Assembly (NCBI RefSeq): GCF_014395425.1
Contig: NZ_CP060711.1
Span: forward strand, 2,046,001-2,110,000
Direction of reading: 5' to 3'
Source: Thermomonas brevis
GTDB lineage: Bacteria; Pseudomonadota; Gammaproteobacteria; Xanthomonadales; Xanthomonadaceae
Length of the DNA: 64,000 bases
Shown piece by piece: positions 18,786 to 27,100 of this stretch. Each line of letters starts with the position of its first letter. Positions within the stretch are counted from its first letter, which is position 1. The position numbers and the translations under genes are program-made. The notes below the pieces were generated by a model that saw only the letters and a program-made list of their open reading frames with translations, made no database searches and was not told the origin of the DNA.

Positions 18786-19907
18786 CTACTCCAGCAGCCT
18801 GGCCCAGCCCTCCATGCCTTCCAGCCGGGCCAGCACGATCTTCACGCAGACCAGCATCGGCACCGCCAGCAGCAGCCCGACGATGCCCCACAGCCAGCCG
18901 AACACCATCAGCGCCAGGATCAGCACCAGCGGCGACAGCGCCATCCGCCGGCCAAGCACGATGGGCGTAACGATCTGCCCTTCCAGCGTGTGCAGGCCGA
19001 GGTAGATCGCGGCCGGCACCAGCGCGCGCAGGGTTTCGTCGTAGCTGGCGAAGCCCATCAGCAGCATCGCGGCGATGCCGATCAGCGGGCCGACGTAGGG
19101 CGCGAAGTTGAGCAGCATCGCCATCGTGCCCCACAGCAGCGCCTCGTCCAGCGGCACGTCGAGCAGGAAGAACAGGCAGCCGGCGAACACCAGGCCCACC
19201 ACCGCGTTGATCGCGCTGATGGTGAGCACGTAGCGGCTGACCTCGGTTTCGATGGCCTGCAGAATCTCCACCGTCAGCTTCTTCTTCTGCCGGTCCGGCA
19301 GCAGCGCGATGGCGTGGCGCTGCAGGTCCTGCCCGTAGACCATGAAGAAGAACGTCAGCAGCACCACCGCCAGCACGCCGGCGACCACGCGCGGGGTGGC
19401 GGTCAGCGACTTGTACGGATCGTTCGCTTCGGTGCGCACGATCTGCACCGGCTTCGCGGTGCTCTCGCCGCCGGCGGCGCGGGCGATGTTCTCCGCCGCC
19501 TTGTTGGCGTCCTGCACCGGCTTGGTCAGCTTCTGTAGTTTCGGCGCCAGCGTGCGCAGCTCGCGCGGGGCTTCGCGGATCCATTCGCCGGCCGGCTGCA
19601 CCAGCTGCTGGCCCAGCAGCATCGTCAGCGCGATGCCGCTGCACAGCACCGCCAGTGCGGCCAGGAAGCGCGGGATGCGGATGCGTTGCAGCAGGCGGAT
19701 GATCGGGTTGCCGATCAGCGCGAAGAACATCGCCAGCAGCACCGGCAGGATCAGGTCCTGGCTGGCCCACAGCGTGTAGGCGACCGCCAGCGTCGCCAGC
19801 ACCACCAGCGACATCGGCGCGCGCGGGCGCGGTGCGGGCGGCGCGGGTTCGCCGGTGGCGGAAGGTGTCGCGGGAACCGGCGCGGAAGCGTCGATGGGCG
19901 CGTTCAT
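18786..19907 (-). CDS. AI-2E family transporter (PerM/TqsA-like permease)
   Basis: 373-residue membrane protein with about eight helices in the PerM arrangement: two helices, a soluble insertion (about 105-165), then further helices including AINAVVGLVFAGCLFFLLD and FAPYVGPLIGIAAML. Members export autoinducer-2 or ions in different species; which applies here cannot be told. A proline-rich N-terminal tail of 30 residues precedes the first helix. It overlaps the following small gene by four bases and is probably in one operon with it. Confidence 0.86.
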   Translation of the reverse strand: MNAPIDASAPVPATPSATGEPAPPAPRPRAPMSLVVLATLAVAYTLWASQDLILPVLLAMFFALIGNPIIRLLQRIRIPRFLAALAVLCSGIALTMLLGQQLVQPAGEWIREAPRELRTLAPKLQKLTKPVQDANKAAENIARAAGGESTAKPVQIVRTEANDPYKSLTATPRVVAGVLAVVLLTFFFMVYGQDLQRHAIALLPDRQKKKLTVEILQAIETEVSRYVLTISAINAVVGLVFAGCLFFLLDVPLDEALLWGTMAMLLNFAPYVGPLIGIAAMLLMGFASYDETLRALVPAAIYLGLHTLEGQIVTPIVLGRRMALSPLVLILALMVFGWLWGIVGLLLAVPMLVCVKIVLARLEGMEGWARLLE

Positions 19908-20230
19908 GGCGAGGGCGGCGTCTCAGGCGGGTTGTTGGACGGATCGGGTTGGAGTTCCTCGGCCGCCGCCTGCGCGGCCTGCACGCCGACGAACAGCGGC
20001 GTCAGCGCGCGCAGCAGGTCGAGCACGCCGCCGCTGCCGGCCAGCCGCAGCGGCTTGGCGCGGCCGGCGGCGAAGCCGGCCGCTAGCCCGGCGACGACGA
20101 TCCGGCCCGGCGTCCAGGCCGCGCGCCAGGTCGCCTTGAACTGCGTCCACTGCCTGCGCGTGCGCTGTTCGCGCACTTCCACCGCCTGTTCGGCCTGGCG
20201 GACGCGGTTGACCAGCGCATCGAGGCTCAC
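19904..20230 (-). CDS. Small unknown protein with single hydrophobic segment
   Basis: 108-residue protein with a charged N-terminal helix (NRVRQAEQAVEVREQRTRRQW), a hydrophobic stretch near residues 42-56 (GRIVVAGLAAGFAAGR) and a proline-rich tail. No named family recognised. Four-base overlaps with the holin-like gene before it and the AI-2E gene after it place it in one minus-strand operon of envelope proteins. The pattern fits the group of short YqjD/DUF883-like stress proteins and their partners. Confidence 0.65.
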   Translation of the reverse strand: MSLDALVNRVRQAEQAVEVREQRTRRQWTQFKATWRAAWTPGRIVVAGLAAGFAAGRAKPLRLAGSGGVLDLLRALTPLFVGVQAAQAAAEELQPDPSNNPPETPPSP

Positions 20231-20784
20231 GGCTGCGGCTCCTGCGGCGGGCGCGTCGTCGCATCCGCACCGTCATCAGGTTGCGGAGGCGCAGGCGTCG
20301 CGGATTTGCGTTCGTCGTCTTCGTCGAAGCCGCGCATCAGGTCGTCCAGCGCGCTGAGCCCGAGCCGCGCGAGCTGCCGGCGGCTGGCGTGCATGCCGGT
20401 GTGTCCGAAATAGCGCACGGCGGCGAGCGCGGCGATGGCGGTCGTCGCGATGCTCAGCAGCGCGGCCAGCAGCAGCGACAACAGCCAGGACAGTCCGGTG
20501 GCCTGCAGCGCGGCGATCAGCGTCGCCATCAGCAGCAGCCAGGCCGAACCGCCGAACGCCACCGCCACGCCGGCGCAGACCAGCGCACGGGCCAAGGCGC
20601 CGCGCGCCAGCGCGAAGTCGGCGGTGACCAGGATGCGCAGCGCCTGCAAGGTGTCGCGCGCCGCGCGCAGGCCGGCGCGGCCGTCCTCGCCCAGCAGGCG
20701 CAGCGCCTCGCCGACGCCAGGCGCGGCTGCGCCGTCGTGCGCGCGATCCGCCTGCGCGTCGCCCGTCCGCTCCCCGTCGGTCAT
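20227..20784 (-). CDS. Phage-holin-superfamily membrane protein (DUF1469/YqjE-like)
   Basis: 185-residue protein with two or three hydrophobic helices (about 55-135) flanked by charged tails, matching the actinobacterial holin superfamily III/YqjE group of inner-membrane proteins. It lies between a DUF883-like gene and a small unknown gene, the same arrangement as yqjD-yqjE-yqjK in enterobacteria. A role in stationary-phase membrane association of ribosomes is known only for YqjD; for this protein no function is known. Confidence 0.78.
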   Translation of the reverse strand: MTDGERTGDAQADRAHDGAAAPGVGEALRLLGEDGRAGLRAARDTLQALRILVTADFALARGALARALVCAGVAVAFGGSAWLLLMATLIAALQATGLSWLLSLLLAALLSIATTAIAALAAVRYFGHTGMHASRRQLARLGLSALDDLMRGFDEDDERKSATPAPPQPDDGADATTRPPQEPQP

Positions 20785-20793
20785 GCCGGGCGC

Positions 20794-21150
20794 TTACTTG
20801 TCGCTGCGGCCGAGCTTGGAAATGATCCAGCCGGCGGCGAAGGCGACGCCGAAGGCGGCCAGCGGACGCTCGCGGATCAGTTCGGCGGCGCTGTCGAGCA
20901 GGTCGCGGCCCTTGTCCATCAGCGCGCTGGCCTGTTCGCTGGCCGCGCTGCCCAGGTGTTCGGCGGCGCTCAGGCCGGAGATCGCGCCGTCGGCCAGTTC
21001 CGCCTTCACCTGCGCCTTGCCTACCCGCAGTTCGTCGCCGGCCGCGCCGGCCGCGCTCTTGACCGCGCCGCCGGCGGCGGTGGCCGCCTGCTTCAGATGC
21101 GTGCCGGCCTCGCCCAGATTGCTCTTGACCGCTTCGGTGTGTTCGCTCAT
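20794..21150 (-). CDS. DUF883/YqjD-ElaB-like C-tail-anchored protein
   Basis: 118-residue protein, mostly an amphipathic Ala-rich helix with heptad character, ending in RERPLAAFGVAFAAGWIISKLGRSDK, the conserved C-tail membrane anchor of the ElaB/YqjD/DUF883 family. Such proteins attach to the inner membrane by this tail and bind ribosomes in stationary phase. It heads the small-protein operon that runs into the AI-2E permease gene. Confidence 0.82.
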   Translation of the reverse strand: MSEHTEAVKSNLGEAGTHLKQAATAAGGAVKSAAGAAGDELRVGKAQVKAELADGAISGLSAAEHLGSAASEQASALMDKGRDLLDSAAELIRERPLAAFGVAFAAGWIISKLGRSDK

Positions 21151-21211
21151 CTGCCGCGTCCTCGGTGTGGGAGTGTCGGGTCAGTGTCGCACCGTTCGGG
21201 TGAGGATCGCG

Positions 21212-22642
21212 TCAGCGCATCGGCACGTTGTAGGCGCGGCCGTTGCGCAGCACCTGCAGCACCAGCTGGTCGCTGCTGCGCGACAGGCTGGCGCGGAAGC
21301 CGGTGAGGTCGCTGAAGTCGCCGGTGCTGGCGGTGAGAATCACGTCGCCGGGCTGCAGGTAGTTCTGCTGCGCGCGGCTGCCGCGTTCCACCTTTTCCAC
21401 CAGCACGCCGGCCAGGCCCTGGCGGCGCAGCGATTCCGGCAGTTCGGCGAAGCTGGCGCCGGTCAGGCGCGCGTCGAGCTGGGCGCCATCCAATGCCTTC
21501 GGCGCTTCGCGCAGGCCGCTGGTGATCTGCAGCGGCTTGCCGTCGCGCAGCAGGTCCAGCGCCACCTTGGCGTCCGGCGCCTGCAGGCCCTGGAAGTTGC
21601 GCAGCGCCTCGGCGTTGTCGATCGCCTGGCCGTTGGCGGCCGTCACCACGTCGCCCACCTTCAGTCCGGCCGCGCCGGCGGCGGAGCCCGGATAGACGCG
21701 GGTGACCACCGCGCCGCGCGTTTCGGCCAGGCCCAGGCCCTTGGCGATGCGCGCGTCCACGTCCTGGGTGTCGATGCCCAGCGTGCCGCGCCGGACCACG
21801 CCGCCGTTCAGCAGCTGGTCCTTGATGCGGGTGGCGAGGTTGGCCGGAATCGCGAAGCCCAAGCCGATGTTGCCGGCCATCGACCCGCGCGGGTTGAAGC
21901 TGGCGGTGTTGATGCCGACCAGCTCGCCGTTGAGGTTGACCAGCGCGCCGCCGGAGTTGCCGGGATTGATGCTGGCGTCGGTCTGGATGAAGTTCTGGTA
22001 GCCGGCGCCCGGCAGGTTGTTGCGGCCGACCGCCGACACGATGCCGCTGGTCACGGTCTGGCCGACGCCGAACGGATTGCCGATGGCGACGACGAAGTCG
22101 CCGATCTGCAGCTGGTCGCTGTTCGCCACCGGAATGGCGGTCAGGTGCTGCGCCGGGATGCGCATCAGCGCGATGTCGGTGTCGGCGTCGTTGCCGACGA
22201 ACTCGGCCTTCAGCGTGCGTCCGTCGGCCAGCGTCACCTGCACCTCGTCGGCGTCCTCGACCACGTGGTTGTTGGTCAGCACCAGTCCGCGCTGCGCATC
22301 GACGATGACGCCGGAGCCCAGCGACTGCGCGATGCGTTCGGCCGGGATGCCGAAGATGCGGCGGAACACCGGGTCGTCGCCGAACGGCGTGTTCACCCGC
22401 ACCCGCTGCTTGGTGTTGACGCTGACCACCGCCGGCAGCACGCGTTTCAGCATCGGCGCCAGCGAGGGCATCGGCACCCCGTTGACCGCGGTGGGCAGGG
22501 CCGCGGCGGCCGGCACGGCGGCGGCGGGCGTCGGCGCGGCCTGCGCCGGCTGTTCCAGCATCAGGTTCAGGCCGGTGGCGGCGAAACCGCCGAACGCGGC
22601 GGCGGCGGTGAGGGCGAGCAGGGTCTTGGTGGCGGTCTTCAT
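21212..22642 (-). CDS. degQ: Do-family periplasmic serine endoprotease (DegQ/DegP/MucD type)
   Basis: 476-residue exported protease. Residues 1-36 form a signal peptide or anchor; the trypsin-like domain has His in LTNNHVVEDAD, Asp in ADTDIALMRI and Ser in INPGNSGGALVNL. Two PDZ domains follow (about 270-360 and 385-475). It degrades misfolded envelope proteins. The ATG at 22642 was chosen because the signal peptide begins there; the ORF extends further upstream without coding character. It is divergent from nrdJ across a 546-bp gap. Confidence 0.92.
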   Translation of the reverse strand: MKTATKTLLALTAAAAFGGFAATGLNLMLEQPAQAAPTPAAAVPAAAALPTAVNGVPMPSLAPMLKRVLPAVVSVNTKQRVRVNTPFGDDPVFRRIFGIPAERIAQSLGSGVIVDAQRGLVLTNNHVVEDADEVQVTLADGRTLKAEFVGNDADTDIALMRIPAQHLTAIPVANSDQLQIGDFVVAIGNPFGVGQTVTSGIVSAVGRNNLPGAGYQNFIQTDASINPGNSGGALVNLNGELVGINTASFNPRGSMAGNIGLGFAIPANLATRIKDQLLNGGVVRRGTLGIDTQDVDARIAKGLGLAETRGAVVTRVYPGSAAGAAGLKVGDVVTAANGQAIDNAEALRNFQGLQAPDAKVALDLLRDGKPLQITSGLREAPKALDGAQLDARLTGASFAELPESLRRQGLAGVLVEKVERGSRAQQNYLQPGDVILTASTGDFSDLTGFRASLSRSSDQLVLQVLRNGRAYNVPMR

Positions 22643-23188
22643 GCGGCGATTCGGCGTGAATGGCGGTGCAACGGACAAGTATTGCCGAGTCTCGCCGGGG
22701 ATCGCGCAATCGCGGCTGAAGGCGGTGGCCGGAGGCGGGATCGGCCGGCGCCGATCACGCACCGCAACATGCGCGCCGCATTCAGTTTTTGCCCCGCCGC
22801 GCGGTCGGAAAACGCGAAAGCCGCGTCGCTGGTGGATGTCAGCCCGGCCTGCCGGATTGCAAGCCGTCGCGGGCGGATTTTTGGCGTTGACTTGGGCCCG
22901 GGCGGTGGTAAGGTCTTGCCGGTTGGGCCACTAGATCTAGTGGTTCGTTTTGCAGGAAGACCCAAAGCTAGTGGCGCAGGGGGCGCCGCCGGCCAAGGGA
23001 AACGACGTCGGCGGGGGAGCGGCGCGTGACGATGCAAGCACCGGCGGCAACGCCATCCAATCAGTGACAACGGCAGGCTGCGCGGCGTCGCGGCCCGCAT
23101 CGTCGCCCCCGACGGATGCCGGGGGCGGGACATGGGCAACGGATCCACCACTGCGTGGGTCTATAACGACACAGGAGAGTCGAAGGGC
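22643..23188 (+). other. Long divergent intergenic region between degQ and nrdJ
   Basis: 546 bp without a convincing gene. It holds the putative NrdR boxes (22928-22974) and, after them, a GC-rich leader of about 214 nt before the nrdJ start, unusually long. The leader has several GC-rich inverted segments near 22980-23130 and may be a structured 5' UTR. I recall a candidate cis-regulatory RNA reported upstream of class II reductase genes, but cannot match its consensus here. Confidence 0.5.
22928..22974 (+). promoter_or_regulatory. Tandem NrdR-like boxes upstream of nrdJ
   Basis: Box 1 (22928-22943) is a perfect 16-bp palindrome, CCACTAGATCTAGTGG, close to the NrdR consensus acaCwAtATaTwGtgt. 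Box 2 (22959-22974) is degenerate on its left half but ends in the same CTAGTGG. The two start 31 bp apart, three helical turns, which is the usual spacing of paired NrdR boxes. NrdR represses ribonucleotide reductase operons according to ATP/dATP level. Confidence 0.72.
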
Positions 23189-25339
23189 ATGAGCACGGCG
23201 AGGCTGGAAGCGGTGACCACGGACGCAAATCAGGACATCCCGATGCAGCCGGCGTCGGTGGACATCTGGGACAAGAAGTACCGCCTCAAGACCAAGGCCG
23301 GGCAGGCGCTGGATGCCGACATCGACGGCACCTACAAGCGCGTCGCCAAGGCGCTGGCCGAGGCCGAGCCCACCGCCGAGCTACAGCAGTACTGGCAGGA
23401 GCGCTTCACCTGGGCGCTGCGCCGCGGCGCGATCCCGGCCGGCCGCATCACCTCCAACGCCGGCGCGCAGGAGCACAAGCCCGCCACTTCGACGATCAAC
23501 TGCACCGTCTCCGGCACCATTGAAGACTCGATGGACGGCATCCTCGACAAGGTGCACGAGGCCGGCCTGACCCTGAAGGCCGGCTGCGGCATCGGCTACG
23601 AATTCAGCACGCTGCGCCCGCGCGGCGCGTTCGTCGCCGGCGCGGGCGCGTACACCTCCGGCCCGATGTCCTTCATGGATATCTACGACAAGATGTGCTT
23701 CACCGTGTCCAGCGCCGGCGGCCGTCGCGGTGCGCAGATGGGCACGTTCGACGTCAGCCATCCGGACGTGAAGGACTTCATCCGCGCCAAGCGCGAGGAC
23801 GGCCGCCTGCGCCAGTTCAACCTGTCGCTGCTCATCACCGACGGCTTCATGCAGGCGGTGGAGAACGACGCCGACTGGCCGCTGGTGTTCCCGGTGAACA
23901 TCAAGGAAAAGGGCGAGATCGACCTGGACGACGCCGAGCAGGTGGTCTGGCGCGAGTGGCCGACCCACCGCAACTACATCGCCCGCGAAGACGGCCTGGT
24001 GGCCTGCAAGATCTACGGCCACATCCGCGCCCGCCACCTGTGGGACATGATCATGGTCTCGACGTACGACTACGCCGAGCCCGGGTTCATCCTGATCGAC
24101 AAGGTCAACGAGATGAACAACAACTGGTGGTGCGAGACCATCCGCGCCACCAACCCCTGCGGCGAGCAGCCGCTGCCGCCCTACGGCGCCTGCCTGCTGG
24201 GGTCGGTCAACCTGACCAAGTTCGTGCGCAACGCCTTCACCGACCAGGCCGAGTTCGATTGGGAGGAATACAAGGAAGTCGTGCGCGTGTTCACCCGCAT
24301 GCTGGACAACGTGGTCGAGGTCAACGGCCTTCCCCTGCAGCAGCAGCGCGACGAGATCATGCGCAAGCGCCGCCACGGCATGGGCTTCCTGGGCCTCGGC
24401 AGCACCATGACCATGCTGCGGATGAAGTACGGCAGCAAGGAGTCCTGCGAGTTCACCGAGCGCATCGCCCGCGACATGGCCGTGGCCGGCTGGGAAACCG
24501 GCCTTCAGCTTGCGAAGGAAAAGGGCGCCGCGCCGATCATGGACGAGGTGTTCACCGTCACTGCCGAAATGCTGCGCAAGCGCCCGGAAATGGTGCGCGA
24601 CGGCTGGAAGCTGGGCCAGGAAATCCAGGGCAAGACCCTGCACGCCAAGTACAGCCGCTACATGCAGAAGGTGGCCGAAGTCGCGCCGGAGCTGGTCGAG
24701 GAACTGGCCGACATCGGCGCGCGCTTCACTCACCACAGCTCCATCGCCCCGACCGGCACGATCTCCCTGTCGCTGGCCAACAACGCCAGCAACGGCATCG
24801 AGCCGTCGTTCGCCCACCACTACAGCCGCAATGTCATCCGCGAAGGCAAGAAAACCAAGGAGAAGGTGGACGTGTTCTCCTTCGAGCTGCTGGCCTACCG
24901 CGAACTGGTGAACGCCAAGGCGATGCCGTTCGCCGAGGACGCGGCGGCCAAGCTGCCCGACTACTTCATCGCCGCCGACGACATCAGCCCGAAGGAACAC
25001 GTGGACGTGCAGGCGGCGGCGCAGAAGTGGGTGGATTCGTCCATCTCCAAGACCGCCAACGTCCCCACGGACTACCCGTATGAGGACTTCAAGGACATCT
25101 ACCGCTACGCCTACCAGAGCGGCTTGAAGGGCTGCACCACCTTCCGCTTCAACCCGGCCGCCTTCCAGGGCGTGCTGGTGAAGGAAGCCGACCTCGAAAA
25201 CACCACCTACCGCTTCGAACTGGAGGACGGCCAGGTGGTGGAAGTGAAGGGCAACGAGCAGATCGAGTACGACGGCGAACTGCACACCGCGGCCAACCTC
25301 TTCGACGCCCTCAAGGAGGGGTACTACGGCAAGTTCTGA
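23189..25339 (+). CDS. nrdJ: Adenosylcobalamin-dependent (class II) ribonucleotide reductase, large part
   Basis: 716-residue catalytic part of the vitamin-B12-dependent ribonucleotide reductase, which makes deoxynucleotides in an oxygen-independent way. Conserved parts include the first redox cysteine in TINCTVSGT, active-site loop RATNPCGEQPLPPYG with the radical cysteine and glutamate, and second redox cysteine in GACLLGSVNL. The C-terminal TSCPD/cysteine-tail region is missing here and is encoded separately by nrdJb, as in the NrdJa/NrdJb split of Pseudomonas. The start at 23189 follows AGGAGAG; an in-frame ATG at 23132 would add 19 residues of no family similarity. Confidence 0.94.
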   Translation: MSTARLEAVTTDANQDIPMQPASVDIWDKKYRLKTKAGQALDADIDGTYKRVAKALAEAEPTAELQQYWQERFTWALRRGAIPAGRITSNAGAQEHKPATSTINCTVSGTIEDSMDGILDKVHEAGLTLKAGCGIGYEFSTLRPRGAFVAGAGAYTSGPMSFMDIYDKMCFTVSSAGGRRGAQMGTFDVSHPDVKDFIRAKREDGRLRQFNLSLLITDGFMQAVENDADWPLVFPVNIKEKGEIDLDDAEQVVWREWPTHRNYIAREDGLVACKIYGHIRARHLWDMIMVSTYDYAEPGFILIDKVNEMNNNWWCETIRATNPCGEQPLPPYGACLLGSVNLTKFVRNAFTDQAEFDWEEYKEVVRVFTRMLDNVVEVNGLPLQQQRDEIMRKRRHGMGFLGLGSTMTMLRMKYGSKESCEFTERIARDMAVAGWETGLQLAKEKGAAPIMDEVFTVTAEMLRKRPEMVRDGWKLGQEIQGKTLHAKYSRYMQKVAEVAPELVEELADIGARFTHHSSIAPTGTISLSLANNASNGIEPSFAHHYSRNVIREGKKTKEKVDVFSFELLAYRELVNAKAMPFAEDAAAKLPDYFIAADDISPKEHVDVQAAAQKWVDSSISKTANVPTDYPYEDFKDIYRYAYQSGLKGCTTFRFNPAAFQGVLVKEADLENTTYRFELEDGQVVEVKGNEQIEYDGELHTAANLFDALKEGYYGKF

Positions 25340-25450
25340 TCCGCCGGTGGGCGACGCGCGCGGCGGGTCGGAAACGACCGCTGCACGCGCGCTCCAGCGG
25401 GTATAGGATCGCGCTGTTGTACCCACCAACCCACGCCCTGAGGAGGGCAC

Positions 25451-25993
25451 ATGAGCAACGGAGATGGAGTGACGGCAAAGCTGTCGGATGCCGTTGAAAC
25501 TGCGAAAGAGAAGGTTGCGGAAGTGAGCGGCGCCGTCGCCAGCACCGCCAGCGCCACGGTGGCGAAGGCGAAGAAGGCGGCGAAGTCGGCGGAGAAGAAG
25601 GTCAAGACCGAAGTCGCCAAGGCCAAGAAGGCGGTCGGCAAGACCGTCGCGACGGCGAAGAAGAAGCTCGCCAGCGCCAGCGCCGATGCGAAGAAGGAAG
25701 TGGCCGCGCTGAAGAAGAAGGTGGCCGGCAAGAAGGCGGCGGCGAAGAAGACCGTCAAGAAGGATGTCGCCAAGGCGAAGAAGGCCGTCGGCGCCGCCAA
25801 GAAAGCGGTCAAGAAGGACGTCGCCAAGGTGAAGAAGGCGGTCGCCAAGAAGGCTCCGGCGAAGAAAGCCGCGGCCAAGAAGGCGGTGAAGAAGGCACCG
25901 GCCAAGAAGGCCGTCGCCAAGAAAGCGCCGGCCAAGAAGGCGCCCGCCAGGAAAGCAGTGAAGAAGGCCGTCAAGAAGGCCGCGAAGAAGTAA
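25451..25993 (+). CDS. Histone H1-like lysine/alanine-rich protein
   Basis: 180-residue, extremely basic protein. After about 40 ordinary residues the sequence becomes repeats of AKKA, KKAV and APAKKA, like the C-terminal tail of eukaryotic H1, bacterial AlgP/HctB and Bordetella BpH1. Such proteins bind DNA without sequence preference and may compact the nucleoid. GAGGAGGGC precedes the ATG. It is placed between the two halves of the class II reductase, 111 bp after nrdJ and 81 bp before nrdJb. Repeat number probably varies among strains. Confidence 0.85.
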   Translation: MSNGDGVTAKLSDAVETAKEKVAEVSGAVASTASATVAKAKKAAKSAEKKVKTEVAKAKKAVGKTVATAKKKLASASADAKKEVAALKKKVAGKKAAAKKTVKKDVAKAKKAVGAAKKAVKKDVAKVKKAVAKKAPAKKAAAKKAVKKAPAKKAVAKKAPAKKAPARKAVKKAVKKAAKK

Positions 25994-26074
25994 GCATGTC
26001 CCTGCGCCCGCCCGGCACGCCGGGCGTGGCGCGCAACCCGCACGCAACGCACGCAGACACGCAGAGTCAGGACC

Positions 26075-26842
26075 ATGACCGTCAGGATCGAAAAGAAAAT
26101 CAAGGGCTACGCCGTCGTCACCCCGGACGACAAGGCCAAGGAAAGCGCCAAGGCCGCGGAGGCCGCGCCGGTCGCTGCCTCCGACGACAACGTGATCCAG
26201 ATGCACGAGCGCATCGAGCGCCCGGAAGTCCTGATCGGCAGCACCTACAAGATCAAGTCGCCGCTGGTGGAACACGCCATGTACGTGACCATCAACGACA
26301 TCGTGCTCAACGCCGGCACCGAGCACGAACACCGCCGCCCGTTCGAGATCTTCATCAACTCCAAGTCGATGGAGCATTTCCAGTGGATCGTGGCGCTGAC
26401 CCGCATTCTCTCGGCGGTGTTCCGCAAGGGCGGCGACGTCACCTTCCTGGTGGACGAGATGAAGGCGGTGTTCGACCCCAAGGGCGGCTACTTCAAGGCG
26501 GGCGGCGTGTACATGCCCTCGCTGGTCGCCGAACTCGGCAGCATCGTCGAGGACCACCTGAAGTCCATCGGCATGCTGCACGACCCCGAGATGAGCGACG
26601 CCCAGCGCGCGCTGATCGCCGAGAAGCGCCGCGCGTTCGAAGAACGCTCAAAAAAAAACGCTGACGCCGGCCCGGTAGGGCTGAGCAGTGCCGAGGAGCA
26701 TCCGGAAGACATCGCCGTGACCGGCGACGGGGCCAGCTTCCCGCCCAGCGCGACCATGTGCCACAAGTGTTCGACCAAGGCGCTTGTTTTGATGGACGGG
26801 TGTGCGACTTGTTTGAATTGCGGTTATTCGAAGTGTGGATGA
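26075..26842 (+). CDS. nrdJb: Class II ribonucleotide reductase C-terminal subunit (NrdJb)
   Basis: 255-residue protein matching the C-terminal part of class II reductases. Residues about 40-180 form the TSCPD-like domain (SPLVEHAMYVTINDIV, EIFINSKSMEHFQWIVALTRI). After a low-complexity linker the protein ends in a cysteine-rich tail (CHKC..., DGCATCLNCGYSKC) that relays electrons to the active site or binds zinc. A run of nine A at 26650-26658 in the linker creates the slippery heptamer A-AAA-AAC. The last 25 codons are AT-richer than the rest. A Tn7-like transposon begins 33 bp after its stop. Confidence 0.9.
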   Translation: MTVRIEKKIKGYAVVTPDDKAKESAKAAEAAPVAASDDNVIQMHERIERPEVLIGSTYKIKSPLVEHAMYVTINDIVLNAGTEHEHRRPFEIFINSKSMEHFQWIVALTRILSAVFRKGGDVTFLVDEMKAVFDPKGGYFKAGGVYMPSLVAELGSIVEDHLKSIGMLHDPEMSDAQRALIAEKRRAFEERSKKNADAGPVGLSSAEEHPEDIAVTGDGASFPPSATMCHKCSTKALVLMDGCATCLNCGYSKCG

Positions 26843-26870
26843 GGTAGCGGAGCCCGCTTGCCATGGCTTG

Positions 26871-26875
26871 GATAG
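26871..26875. repeat. Target-site duplication, left copy (GATAG)
   Basis: GATAG directly precedes the TGT terminus of the transposon and is repeated exactly after the other terminus (46210-46214). Five-base duplications are the rule for Tn7-like transposition. Confidence 0.9.
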
Positions 26876-26945
26876 TGTGCGGTACCCCATAAGGCGCTAC
26901 TTTGGCCCCCATAAAGCGCTACTGCGAGACCCATAACTCGCAACT
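26876..26945 (+). repeat. Transposon R-like end: three 22-bp-period TnsB-type sites
   Basis: Terminal TGT, then 16-mers at 26886 (CCCATAAGGCGCTACT), 26908 (CCCATAAAGCGCTACT) and 26930 (CCCATAACTCGCAACT), spaced exactly 22 bp. This abutting arrangement matches the TnsB-binding sites of the Tn7 right end. The rest of the stretch to 27100 holds no convincing gene. Confidence 0.9.
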
Positions 26946-27100
26946 AGGGGACGGCCCCTTTGTGTACCGCCCAGCAGCCTCTCAGGTGCTTGGTTGGTCA
27001 TGATTGCGCTGATCCCTGAGTTGGTCGTCGCAGTTGCCGTCGGCGAACTAATGATCATTGGCTCGCTCGGTGATGCATCACTCGGGCGCGGGCACACTGA

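Noticed and set aside
22940..22975. Cobalamin riboswitch before nrdJ
   Set aside because: GCAGGAAGACCC faintly resembles a B12 box, but the rest of the conserved core is absent and the segment overlaps the NrdR-like boxes.
20435..23029. 864-residue open frame on the plus strand
   Set aside because: It is an antisense shadow of the envelope-protein genes and degQ; composition is that of GC-rich non-coding frames and no family motif is seen.
26897..27097. 66-residue frame on the minus strand at the transposon end
   Set aside because: It runs through the end repeats and lacks a ribosome site or family similarity.
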